Positions 42,132-50,145 of a stretch of DNA of 64,000 nucleotides are shown piece by piece. Origin of the DNA: Couchioplanes azureus. Its GTDB lineage: Bacteria > Actinomycetota > Actinomycetes > Mycobacteriales > Micromonosporaceae. The notes under the pieces were generated by a model. The model was given only the letters and a program-made list of their open reading frames with translations, did not search any database and was not told the DNA's origin. The translations under genes were made by a program, and so were the position numbers. Positions within the stretch are counted from its first letter, which is position 1, and each line of letters begins with the position of its first letter. The stretch spans positions 1,320,255-1,384,254 of the forward strand of contig NZ_BMQY01000001.1 in the NCBI RefSeq assembly GCF_014648355.1. The letters are read 5' to 3'.

Positions 42132-45100
42132 GTGACGAAGCCATCGCCCCGAGGCGTTGCAGATCCGCTGAACGCACGTCACGCTTTTCAGGTGGACCAA
42201 CGGGAGTGGGACTTCGGCGCCCGCCTGCCGCGCGAGAGGAGCGGTGCGGACCCTTGGTCAACCTCGAACAGCCCGGAAAGTCCTGATTCGCCCGAGCCTG
42301 CGGAACCGGGCGCGGTCGTCTGGGGCACCGGATCGGTCGCCGACACCGGCAGCATGCAGCCCATTCCCGAGGCCGTCGCCTGGTCGCTGCGCGCCGAGGC
42401 CTGGGCACAGAACGAGGATCAAGCGGTCGAAAGGTCCAGTTCGGGCACGGTGAGCCGGTGGTCCGACGTCGCGGCTACCGGCCGCCCGGCGATCCCCGCC
42501 GATGGCGTCGGCTGGCGTACGTCCACCTCCGAGTGGCGTGCCACCAGCGACACCGCCCGCTGGCGGCAGACGACCGAATGGCGTTCCGCCTCGGGGACGC
42601 ACGGCTGGCGCCAGACGACCGAGGCGTGGCAGAGCGGCGACAGCGAGAACTTCCGCCCGCCGGTCGACCCGCCGTCCTCCAGCCTGCCGGCCATCTCCGG
42701 CACCGCCTGGCCCACGCCGGAGATCATCGACCAGTCCGGCACGCCGCCGACCTCGGCGGCTTCCGGCTGGCAGCAGTCCGCGACCGACGCACCCCCGAGC
42801 TGGCAGCAGCCCTCGGCGCCGGACACGCCGTCCTGGCAGCAACGCCCCGCCGACGCCGCACCGAACGGCCAGCAACGCCCCGTCGACACGCCGAGCTGGC
42901 AACAAACTCCGGCCGACGCGCCGCCGAGCTGGCAACAAACTCCGGCCGACGCGCCGCCGAGCTGGCAACAGCGCTCCGCCGACGCCCCGAGCTGGCAACA
43001 ACGTCCCGCCGACGCGCCACCGAGCCGGCCACGCGGTGACGACCGGCCGTCGTGGCAGCAGTTCGCCACGCCCGCGGCGGCTCCTTCGTGGGAGGCGTCG
43101 TCCCCGCAGCCGGCCGACGCACCGCGGCCCCGCACGGACCGGCCGTCCTGGGACAGCCCGCCGAGCTGGCAGCAATTCACCGGCTCCAGCCGCTCGGAGG
43201 CCTCACGCGGCGACTGGCAGACCGACAGGGCGGCCCGGAGCGACGCCCCGAGCTGGCAGACCGACCAGCCGGGCAACGGCCGATGGCAGAGCCCTCCGGA
43301 CCGGCCGGGAGAAAGCTCGCCGAACCGGCAAAATACACAGCTACCGGCCGAGCCGGTCTCGTACGCCGGCAGCTGGTCCGACGACGGCCGCCACCTCGTC
43401 CGTGAGGACGACCGCGCCCAGTGGCGTCGCGAGTCGGCCGCCGGCCGAGCGGGCCACCGCGCCGCCGAACCCGGTTCCCGGACGAGCGGAGGCACGGGCT
43501 GGGCGGACCGCTCGGACGCCGACAACTGGGCGGGACACACAGACACCGGCAGCATCCCCAGGTTCCCGGAACCGGCGACCGACAGCTGGCGCACCAGCTC
43601 GACCACGAACGGCTGGCAGAGCGCACCCGCGACGGACAGCTGGCGCACCGCCGACCCGTCCACCGACAGCTGGCGCAGCGCCGACGAGGCCAGCGGTGGC
43701 GCGGCACGCCCGAACGGCCGTCGCGCCGTGGAGCCCGACGACGACGGGTGGTCGCGCGGCGGTCAGGCACGCACCAACGGCTGGCAGGGCGGCGGCACCG
43801 ACGAACGGCGCGGCGGCGATCAGACGGGCGACAGCACCTGGCGCGGCGACCAGACCGGCAACACGTGGCGCAGCGGCGACCAGGCAGGCGGCGGCTGGCG
43901 CAGCGGCGGCCAGGCAGCCGGTGACGGCTGGCGCAGCGGCGGCCAGGCAGCCGGTGACGGCTGGCGCGGCGGTGACCAGGGATACGGAGAAGACCGGCGC
44001 GGAGACGGCCGGACGGACGGCGCCGAGGCGCGCGACGGATGGCGGGACGCCGGTTCCCGGCGCCGGGACGGCGAGACACGCCCGCCGGCCGACCCATGGG
44101 CTCAGAGCGCCGCCGAGACGGGCGTCATCCCGCTGCCGGCCCAGCCGCGTGAGGGCGACACGGGCGGCTGGCGCAGCCGTACGGACACGGGCTCCTGGCA
44201 GCGCGACCCCGACGCGGGCCGGGACCAGCGCGGCGACGGCCGGCGCAGCCGGGCGGACCGCACCGACACCGGTTCCTGGCAGCGCGGGGTCGAGTCCGGC
44301 CCCGGCTCGTGGCAGCGGGACGCCGACGGCCGGGACGATCGGCGATCGGACCCCGGCTCCCGCGCGCGGCGTCGCGACCTCGACGCGGGCGAGGGCCGTG
44401 GGGACGCCGGCCCGGCCGGGCGGTGGCGCGGCACGGGCGAAAGCCGCCGGGACGAGGACGACAGCACCGGGTCGTGGCGACGCGACGCCGACGGCCGCGA
44501 CGGCGGCGGCCCGCGGCTCGACGCCGACGGCTGGGACGGCGGCGCAAGGCGGCGGGACGCCGACCCGGGCGACGGCACCGGCGGCTGGCGGCGCGATGCC
44601 GACGGCACGCGTGGACGCCGCCCGCGCGGTCCGGAGGCCCAGCGCGAGCCGCGCCGTGGCCTGGACGCCCAGCGCGGCGCGGGAATGCCCCGCCGCGAGG
44701 GTGCCGCGGCGTACGCCCGCAGGCGCGAGCCCGACACCAGCTGGCAGCGCGAGCTGGAGTCCGGCCAGTGGCACCGCGACCCGGAGTCGGACGTCTGGCT
44801 CCGCGATTCCGACACCGGGCAGTGGCACCGCGCCGAGGTCGACGACGACGAAGACGACGAGGACGATCGGGACGACGAGCGGCCACGCCGCCGGTCCCGC
44901 CGCGGCGGCGCGCCGGGCGGCCCGCTGGCGATCGAGAGTGGAAGGCGCCGGGACGAGGAGTCTCCCCGGCGCGGTACCGCGGACGACGACGAGGACGACG
45001 CCCCCCGCCGGCAGGTCGGCGGTCGCCGGCGGGCTCTCGAGGGTCCGCTGCAGCTCAGCGCCCGGTCCGAGGCCCCGGCGTCGGCGCCCCCGGCGCCCGG

Positions 45101-46211
45101 GGACGACGACCGGCCGGTGTCCGCGGCCCCTGCGGCCCGGGAGCGCGATGCCGGCCCCTCGGACGAGGATCCCGTTTCGGCGCCGCCCGCCGACCGGCGA
45201 CCGGGTGGCGGCCCGGGCGCGTCCCGTCCGGTGTCCGCCAGGCCCGCCGGCAGGGCCGAGCCGGGCGCGTGGCGTGCCGAGGCGGCCGGGCCCGGCGGGT
45301 GGCGTGCCGAGGCGGCCGGGCCCGGCGGGTGGCGTGCCGAGGCGGCCGGGCCCGGCGGGTGGCGTGCCGAGGCCGCCCAGCCTGGCGCGTGGCGTGCCGA
45401 GGCGCAGGCCGCGGCGCGCACCGACTCATGGCGCAGCAAGCTGCGGGCGGAGCAGGGCGGGCAGGACGCTTCCGGCGAGGGGCTGACGGAGGCCCGGCAG
45501 GCCGGGCCGGCCGCGACGTGGCGGGACCAGCCGGCGCGCGGCGGGGCCACCTACCGCGAGGGCGGCTCGGGGGACTGGCGGCGCGAACTCAAGGCCGAGA
45601 GCGACCTCGCCGACGGTGAGTCGCGGCGCTTCGGGACGAACGACTTCGTGCCGTTCCGGCCGCCGTCGACGAGCGGGGCCTCCGCGTCGGTCAAGGTGCC
45701 GGTCGCCAACTCGGCCTCCGAGGGCATCACCGAGGTCATCCAGCGTACGGGCGCGAACTGGCAGAACCCCCCGGACACCGAATGGCCGCCGCGGGGCGCG
45801 GTCATGGCGAGCTCCGCGGGCACGTACGAGCGGCGCCCGGTCAGGACGTTCGCGGCGGCCACCTCCCGGCAGAGCGACCTGCTGGAGCCGGAAGAGGAGT
45901 TCGAGGAGGAAACCGGCAACCCGCTGGCGGCGGTCGGCTACACCGTCGTCTGGTACGGCGTGCCGGTCGTCCTCTTCGTGCTCTACATGCTGGTGCTCAA
46001 CGGCAACCAGCGGGCGCACGCCCTGGGCACCCTCGCCGACGCGGCGCCGCAGTTCGGCCTGTCGCTGGTGCTGAGCATGCTGGTGGCGGTCGGTCTGCGC
46101 TGGGCGAGCGGCTCGTGGAAGGCGGCGAGCGTGGGCCTGGCGTCGGCCGTCATGGGCGGCGGCCTCGCCACGGTGCTGACGTCGGCGATCACCGGCCAAT
46201 CGCTCAGCTGA
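42132..46211 (+). CDS. Giant Trp-repeat low-complexity protein with a C-terminal membrane domain
   Basis: A 1359-residue protein. Residues about 60-1200 are predicted disordered and consist of spaced Trp motifs: SWQQ-PADAPP early, DSWRTA and GWRSGGQAAGD in the middle, then GSWQRDADGRD and later GGWRAEAAGP. The spacers are highly charged (Arg/Asp/Glu) or Pro/Gly-rich. The last 130 residues are compact: an acidic LLEPEEEFEEETGNP, then three hydrophobic helices (VVWYGVPVVLFVLYMLVL, FGLSLVLSMLVAVGLRW, LASAVMGGGLATVLTSA). I do not recognise a family for the repeat part. GTG 42132 (MTKPSPRG) is the likely start, with AAAGGTG upstream; GTG 42123 is the alternative. It faces dnaB and rplI. Confidence 0.85.
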   Translation: MTKPSPRGVADPLNARHAFQVDQREWDFGARLPRERSGADPWSTSNSPESPDSPEPAEPGAVVWGTGSVADTGSMQPIPEAVAWSLRAEAWAQNEDQAVERSSSGTVSRWSDVAATGRPAIPADGVGWRTSTSEWRATSDTARWRQTTEWRSASGTHGWRQTTEAWQSGDSENFRPPVDPPSSSLPAISGTAWPTPEIIDQSGTPPTSAASGWQQSATDAPPSWQQPSAPDTPSWQQRPADAAPNGQQRPVDTPSWQQTPADAPPSWQQTPADAPPSWQQRSADAPSWQQRPADAPPSRPRGDDRPSWQQFATPAAAPSWEASSPQPADAPRPRTDRPSWDSPPSWQQFTGSSRSEASRGDWQTDRAARSDAPSWQTDQPGNGRWQSPPDRPGESSPNRQNTQLPAEPVSYAGSWSDDGRHLVREDDRAQWRRESAAGRAGHRAAEPGSRTSGGTGWADRSDADNWAGHTDTGSIPRFPEPATDSWRTSSTTNGWQSAPATDSWRTADPSTDSWRSADEASGGAARPNGRRAVEPDDDGWSRGGQARTNGWQGGGTDERRGGDQTGDSTWRGDQTGNTWRSGDQAGGGWRSGGQAAGDGWRSGGQAAGDGWRGGDQGYGEDRRGDGRTDGAEARDGWRDAGSRRRDGETRPPADPWAQSAAETGVIPLPAQPREGDTGGWRSRTDTGSWQRDPDAGRDQRGDGRRSRADRTDTGSWQRGVESGPGSWQRDADGRDDRRSDPGSRARRRDLDAGEGRGDAGPAGRWRGTGESRRDEDDSTGSWRRDADGRDGGGPRLDADGWDGGARRRDADPGDGTGGWRRDADGTRGRRPRGPEAQREPRRGLDAQRGAGMPRREGAAAYARRREPDTSWQRELESGQWHRDPESDVWLRDSDTGQWHRAEVDDDEDDEDDRDDERPRRRSRRGGAPGGPLAIESGRRRDEESPRRGTADDDEDDAPRRQVGGRRRALEGPLQLSARSEAPASAPPAPGDDDRPVSAAPAARERDAGPSDEDPVSAPPADRRPGGGPGASRPVSARPAGRAEPGAWRAEAAGPGGWRAEAAGPGGWRAEAAGPGGWRAEAAQPGAWRAEAQAAARTDSWRSKLRAEQGGQDASGEGLTEARQAGPAATWRDQPARGGATYREGGSGDWRRELKAESDLADGESRRFGTNDFVPFRPPSTSGASASVKVPVANSASEGITEVIQRTGANWQNPPDTEWPPRGAVMASSAGTYERRPVRTFAAATSRQSDLLEPEEEFEEETGNPLAAVGYTVVWYGVPVVLFVLYMLVLNGNQRAHALGTLADAAPQFGLSLVLSMLVAVGLRWASGSWKAASVGLASAVMGGGLATVLTSAITGQSLS
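45271..45390 (+). repeat. 30-bp tandem repeat in the Trp-repeat gene
   Basis: Three perfect copies of a unit beginning GGCGTGCCGAGGCGGCCGGG at 45271, 45301 and 45331, with a diverged fourth at 45361. Each encodes WRAEAAGPGG. A 33-bp unit is likewise perfectly duplicated at 42891-42956 earlier in the gene. The gene has grown by repeated in-frame duplication. Confidence 0.93.
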
Positions 46212-46274
46212 CGAGCAAATCCGGCCACGGATGGGACGACGCGGTCGTGGCGCCGTCCATGGCCGTACACGGAA

Positions 46275-46309
46275 AAAGCGCGCCACCCCCGGTGAGGGTG
46301 ACGCGCTTT
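46275..46309. terminator. Bidirectional terminator between the Trp-repeat gene and rplI
   Basis: AAAGCGCG (46275-46282) and CACCC (46284-46288) pair with GGGTG (46296-46300) and CGCGCTTT (46302-46309), with one opposed base on each side (46283 and 46301). Read on the minus strand the stem is followed by a T run, as expected for the end of the ribosomal operon. On the plus strand it ends the Trp-repeat gene. Confidence 0.85.
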
Positions 46310-46322
46310 CCTGGCGCGGGTG

Positions 46323-46772
46323 TTACTTGGCGGCCACGACGTTCACGGGGAACTTCGCGGTCACCTCGGGGTGCAGCTTGACCTGGACCGTGTACGAGCC
46401 CGTGGTCTTGATGTGACCGGGCAGCTCGAGGCGACGCCGGTCGAGGGCCGGACCGCCGGCGGCCTTGACCGCGTCGACGATCTCGGTCGGGGTGATCGAG
46501 CCGAACAGGCGGCCGCCGTTGCCGGAGCGCGCGGTCAGCGTGACCTTGAGGCCCTCGAGCTGGCCCTTGACCTCGGTGGCCTGGCCCAGGTCGCGGATCT
46601 CGCGGGCCTCGCGGGCCCGCTTGATGACCGTGACCTGCTTCTCGGCGCCCTTGCTCCACTGGATCGCGAAGCCCTGCGGCAGCAGGTAGTTGCGGCCGTA
46701 GCCGTTCTTGACCTCGACGATGTCGCCGGGGGTGCCGAGGCCCGACACCTCGTGGGTGAGGATGATCTTCAT
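46323..46772 (-). CDS. rplI: 50S ribosomal protein bL9
   Basis: A 149-residue bL9. The N-terminal signature [34 protein letters not shown] is complete. The long connecting helix ([20 protein letters not shown]) leads to the C-terminal domain with the [16 protein letters not shown] block. It binds 23S rRNA at the L1 stalk base. Last gene of the rpsF-ssb-rpsR-rplI operon, 14 bases after rpsR, followed by a strong terminator. Confidence 0.98.
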   Translation of the reverse strand: MKIILTHEVSGLGTPGDIVEVKNGYGRNYLLPQGFAIQWSKGAEKQVTVIKRAREAREIRDLGQATEVKGQLEGLKVTLTARSGNGGRLFGSITPTEIVDAVKAAGGPALDRRRLELPGHIKTTGSYTVQVKLHPEVTAKFPVNVVAAK

Positions 46773-46786
46773 CTCGGTGCCTCCCC

Positions 46787-47026
46787 TCAGCGCGCCGTGG
46801 CCGTGTACGGCAGGAGCGCCATCTCGCGGGCGTTCTTGACCGCGCGGGCGATCTGCCGCTGCTGCTGGGAGGTCACCCCGGTGACGCGGCGGGCACGGAT
46901 CTTGCCCCGGTCGGAGATGAACTTCCGCAGCAGGGCGGTGTCCTTGTAATCGATGTAGGTGATCCCGTCCTTGTCGAGCGGGTTCACCTTCTTCTTCGGC
47001 TTGCGCAGTGCCGCAGCCTTCGCCAT
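46787..47026 (-). CDS. rpsR: 30S ribosomal protein bS18, zinc-free form
   Basis: A 79-residue bS18 ([25 protein letters not shown] is the family core). The usual zinc-binding Cys residues are missing: where zinc forms have CxxC after KKKV this one has NPLD, and the later Cys and His positions read VTSQQQR. It is therefore the Cys-minus type, which works without zinc. It lies in the main operon between ssb and rplI. Confidence 0.97.
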   Translation of the reverse strand: MAKAAALRKPKKKVNPLDKDGITYIDYKDTALLRKFISDRGKIRARRVTGVTSQQQRQIARAVKNAREMALLPYTATAR

Positions 47027-47065
47027 TGCTCTAACTCCTGAACTCGAGAAAGCCCGTGGTGGGGC

Positions 47066-47602
47066 TTAGAAAGGTGGCTCGTCGTCGAAAGAGGAGCTGC
47101 CGCCACCGCCGGAGCGGTTGCCGGAGGCCGGTGCCGCCGTCGCCCACGGGTCGTCGAAGTTGTTGCCGCCTCCGCCGCCACCGCTGGACTGCCGGTTGCC
47201 ACCACCGCCGCCGAAGCCGCCTCCGCCGCCACCGGACCGGCTCATCTTCTGCACCTTCGCCGTGGCGTAGCGCAGGGACGGGCCGATCTCGTCGACCTCG
47301 AGCTCGTAGACGGTGCGCTTCTCGCCCTCGCGGGTCTCGTAAGACCGCTGGCGCAGCCGGCCCTGCACGATCACCCGAGCGCCACGCTGCAGCGACTCGG
47401 CGACGTGCTCGGCGGCGTCACGCCAGATGTTGCACGCGAGGAAGAGTGGCTCGCCGTCTTTCCACTCGCCCGACTGCCGGTCCAAGGTCCGCGGCGTCGA
47501 CGCGATGCGGAACTTGGCGACCGCCGCACCCGAAGGGGTGAAGCGCAGCTCAGGGTCGTCGGTCAGGTTGCCGACGACCGTGATGGTGGTTTCTCCTGCC
47601 AT
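47066..47602 (-). CDS. ssb: Single-stranded DNA-binding protein
   Basis: A 178-residue SSB. The OB fold covers about residues 1-110 ([59 protein letters not shown]). The tail is Gly-rich ([13 protein letters not shown]) and ends in the acidic tip FDDEPPF, which recruits partner proteins. It protects single strands during replication and repair. Second gene of the operon. Confidence 0.98.
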   Translation of the reverse strand: MAGETTITVVGNLTDDPELRFTPSGAAVAKFRIASTPRTLDRQSGEWKDGEPLFLACNIWRDAAEHVAESLQRGARVIVQGRLRQRSYETREGEKRTVYELEVDEIGPSLRYATAKVQKMSRSGGGGGGFGGGGGNRQSSGGGGGGNNFDDPWATAAPASGNRSGGGGSSSFDDEPPF

Positions 47603-47667
47603 GATCTTCTCCTCGCCGCTTCTCTCGTTCGCAGAAGGCTCTCAGAGCCCTACGACAAAAACGAGGG

Positions 47668-47958
47668 TCAGCGGGTCTCCGGCCGGATGACCTTGGTACG
47701 CAGGACGGACTCGTTCAGCTTCAGCTGACGGTCCAGCTCCGCCACCGCCTCGGGCGTGGCCTGGATGTCCGCGACGGCGTAGATGCCCTCGGACTTCTTG
47801 TTGATCTCGAACGCGAGCCGGCGCCGGCCCCACACGTCGAGCTTCTCCACCGAGCCACCCGCGTTGCGGATCACGTTCAGGAACGTCTCGAGCGACGGGG
47901 CGACGGTGCGCTCCTCGAGCGAGGGGTCGAGGATCACCATGAGTTCGTAATGACGCAA
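47668..47958 (-). CDS. rpsF: 30S ribosomal protein bS6
   Basis: A 96-residue bS6, complete: [16 protein letters not shown] at the start, [20 protein letters not shown] in the middle, [10 protein letters not shown] at the end. It pairs with bS18 on the 30S platform. First gene of the operon; the promoter should be in 47959-48100. An in-frame upstream extension exists but has no support. The bS6 gene in bacteria is often autoregulated through a leader RNA bound by bS6-bS18; I could not identify that motif here. Confidence 0.98.
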   Translation of the reverse strand: MRHYELMVILDPSLEERTVAPSLETFLNVIRNAGGSVEKLDVWGRRRLAFEINKKSEGIYAVADIQATPEAVAELDRQLKLNESVLRTKVIRPETR

Positions 47959-48105
47959 GACGTCTCACCTCCTATGGGCTGAACGGCCACGGTCTCTCCG
48001 TGGCAGGAGGTCTTGTGTCGATCGCAGAAAGAAGCCGTGGGCGGTCGTCCCACGGCGGGCTGCTGCGATCCGAGCCAGCATACCCGCGCGGAGCGGGGCA
48101 ACCAA

Positions 48106-48139
48106 AAAGAGAGCCCCGTCCGTGGACGGGGCTCTCTTT
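48106..48139. terminator. Perfect 16-bp hairpin, bidirectional terminator
   Basis: A 16-base arm AAAGAGAGCCCCGTCC (48106-48121) pairs exactly with 48124-48139 around a two-base centre. Runs of A on the left and T on the right give a U tract in both directions. It lies 109 bases past the end of the secreted-protein gene (minus strand), so it should stop that transcript before the rpsF promoter. Confidence 0.9.
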
Positions 48140-48247
48140 CGTGGAGCCGCGGGGCGTCCGGTCCGCATTCGCTGGGTGGGACCTGGGGAGGAACGACCAC
48201 ACCGATGAGGTTGGAACGGCCGCCCCGCGGAGCTTGTGCCGATAAGT

Positions 48248-49219
48248 CTACGCGACAGTTGCCCGAGATGCACGTTGCGACACGATTGCCCGAATTGCCC
48301 CAACTGTGACGCCGAGCACTGCGATCGCCGCCACCAGCGCGAGCAGGCCGATCGGCCGCGAGTCGGACATCGGCCGCATCGCCGCCACCGGCTCCGCCGC
48401 GGCGATCTCCGTCGCCGGTCCGGCCTGGTGGGCGGGCACGGCCTCGGTCGTCGCCCCCAGATCCGCCGACGGTACGGCGGGGAGCAGCGTCTTGTCCCCA
48501 CCCGGCGGCATTCCCGGCAGGCCGCCTTCCGCCGTACCCCGCATGGTGGTGGTCTGGGTCCGCGCCGCGTGACCGCCCAGCGGCATGGACCCGGGCGGGA
48601 AGCCGGCGGGCGCGGCGGCCGCCGGCGGGCGCGCGCCGGGCCGCAGCACGATCGAGCCGGCGTTGCCGGGCATCGCCGGACGCCGCGTGGCCGGGAAGCC
48701 GGCGTCCGGCTGGGAGGGATCGCCGCCCGTGGTGGGCGCCGTGCCCGGCCCGGAAGGCGTCGCCGTGCCGCCGCCGGTGGCCACGTCCGAGGGCGACGGC
48801 ATCGGGGCGGGCGTCGCGGGCGAGGTGGACGGCGTGGCCGTCACCAGCACGGGCGTCGCCTGGTCGGCGATCGCGCAGCTCGGGTCGAGCATGACCGCCG
48901 TCGTCCCGCGGCGGAACACCACCTCGGTCGAGCCGTCGTCCGGAATGGATCCCTGCGAGGCGCCGTTGAGCAGCAGGTTCGCGCCGTGGCCGGTGCGGTT
49001 GACCACCCGTACGGTGCTCTCCGCCGGCACGGTCATCGAGCCCACCGACGGCGTGGACTTGCAGGACAGACCCAGCACTCCGCCGCCCGCGAAGACGACC
49101 TGCCGGCCGGTCTCGCCCGCCTGCTCGGCGTTCGCCGTACCCGTCGTGGCGACCGCCGTGCCCAGCAGGAACCCGCCGACCACGATCGCTGCCACCCGGT
49201 GTCGGACTTGCCGCGACAT
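48248..49219 (-). CDS. Secreted, membrane-anchored protein of unknown function
   Basis: A 323-residue protein with a signal peptide (AAIVVGGFLLGTAVATTGTANA, cleavage near residue 30). A compact domain follows (about residues 35-125) with two Cys (LSCKST, DPSCAIA), probably disulfide-bonded, and a beta-strand pattern compatible with a cupredoxin-like or Ig-like fold. A Pro/Thr/Ser/Gly-rich stalk leads to a C-terminal membrane helix (IGLLALVAAIAVLGVTVGAI) and a short basic tail. There is no LPxTG motif. GAGG is 8 bases before the ATG. No known family is recognised. Confidence 0.82.
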   Translation of the reverse strand: MSRQVRHRVAAIVVGGFLLGTAVATTGTANAEQAGETGRQVVFAGGGVLGLSCKSTPSVGSMTVPAESTVRVVNRTGHGANLLLNGASQGSIPDDGSTEVVFRRGTTAVMLDPSCAIADQATPVLVTATPSTSPATPAPMPSPSDVATGGGTATPSGPGTAPTTGGDPSQPDAGFPATRRPAMPGNAGSIVLRPGARPPAAAAPAGFPPGSMPLGGHAARTQTTTMRGTAEGGLPGMPPGGDKTLLPAVPSADLGATTEAVPAHQAGPATEIAAAEPVAAMRPMSDSRPIGLLALVAAIAVLGVTVGAIRAIVSQRASRATVA

Positions 49220-49346
49220 GCCACCATCCTCAAGCGTTCGGGTGCAATACCCTCGAATAACGACGTCTCGTTCGGCGCGGTGACGCATTCGGTGGCCGGT
49301 CCGCGACAATGGGTGAGCGTCGTACCCGCGTCGTAGGCTCGGTCCC

Positions 49347-50123
49347 ATGCGCATCGGAGCCCATGTCGACCCCACCGAGCCCCTCGCCGCGGCCGCCGCT
49401 CGTGGTGCCGAGGCGGTCCAGTTCTTCCTGGCCGACCCGCAGGGGTGGAAGGCCCCGGCGGCCCGCGCCGACGCCGAGGCACTCAAGGCGTCCGACGTGG
49501 ACATCTACGTCCATGCGCCCTATGTGATCAACGTGGCGACGCTGAACAACCGCATCCGCATCCCGAGCCGGAAGCTGCTGCTCACGCACGCCCGCGCGGC
49601 CGCCGAGATCGGCGCTCGCGCGCTGATCGTCCACGGTGGCCACGTCAACGCGGGCGACGACCTGGCCGTCGGTTTCGACAATTGGCGCAAAACCTTTGCG
49701 TACGCGGAGAAGGAAGGCGGCCTGCCGCTCCCGATCCTGATCGAGAACACCGCCGGTGGCGACAACGCGATGGCCCGCCGCTTCGACAACCTGGCCCGCC
49801 TCTGGGACGCCGTCGGGGAGTTCGGCGCGGGATTCTGCCTGGACACCTGTCACGCCCACGCCGGCGGCGAGGAACTGCTGGACATCGTGGACAGGGTCAA
49901 GTCGATCACCGGCCGCATCGACCTGATCCACGCCAACGATTCCAAGGACGCCTTCGACTCGGGCCGGGACCGCCACGACAACCTCGGAAATGGCAAGATC
50001 GACCCTGAGCTGGTCGTGGCGGCGATCCGGGCGGCGGGCGCCCCGGCGATCGTCGAGACTCCCGGAGGGGTCGAGGGCCAGTCCGCGGACATCGCTCTGT
50101 TGCGGGAGCGAGCAGGCAGCTGA
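49347..50123 (+). CDS. nfo: Deoxyribonuclease IV (AP endonuclease Nfo family)
   Basis: A 258-residue TIM-barrel endonuclease that cleaves 5' of abasic sites. Metal-binding blocks are RIGAHVD at the start, [53 protein letters not shown] (with [11 protein letters not shown]) and VETPGG. All expected His/Asp/Glu ligands appear present. The next gene starts 22 bases downstream on the same strand. Confidence 0.94.
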   Translation: MRIGAHVDPTEPLAAAAARGAEAVQFFLADPQGWKAPAARADAEALKASDVDIYVHAPYVINVATLNNRIRIPSRKLLLTHARAAAEIGARALIVHGGHVNAGDDLAVGFDNWRKTFAYAEKEGGLPLPILIENTAGGDNAMARRFDNLARLWDAVGEFGAGFCLDTCHAHAGGEELLDIVDRVKSITGRIDLIHANDSKDAFDSGRDRHDNLGNGKIDPELVVAAIRAAGAPAIVETPGGVEGQSADIALLRERAGS

Positions 50124-50145
50124 ACCAGCGGCACGAGGGAGCGGG

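Noticed and set aside
42502..45486. 994-codon alternative frame inside the Trp-repeat gene, plus long frames on the other strand
   Set aside because: They lie in the repeat region, have no ribosome-binding site or known domain, and are Arg/Pro/Ala-rich as expected for shadow frames. The chosen frame ends in clear membrane helices.
47959..48105. bS6-bS18 autoregulatory leader of rpsF
   Set aside because: I looked for the known CCG-bulge stem-loop but could not place it with confidence.
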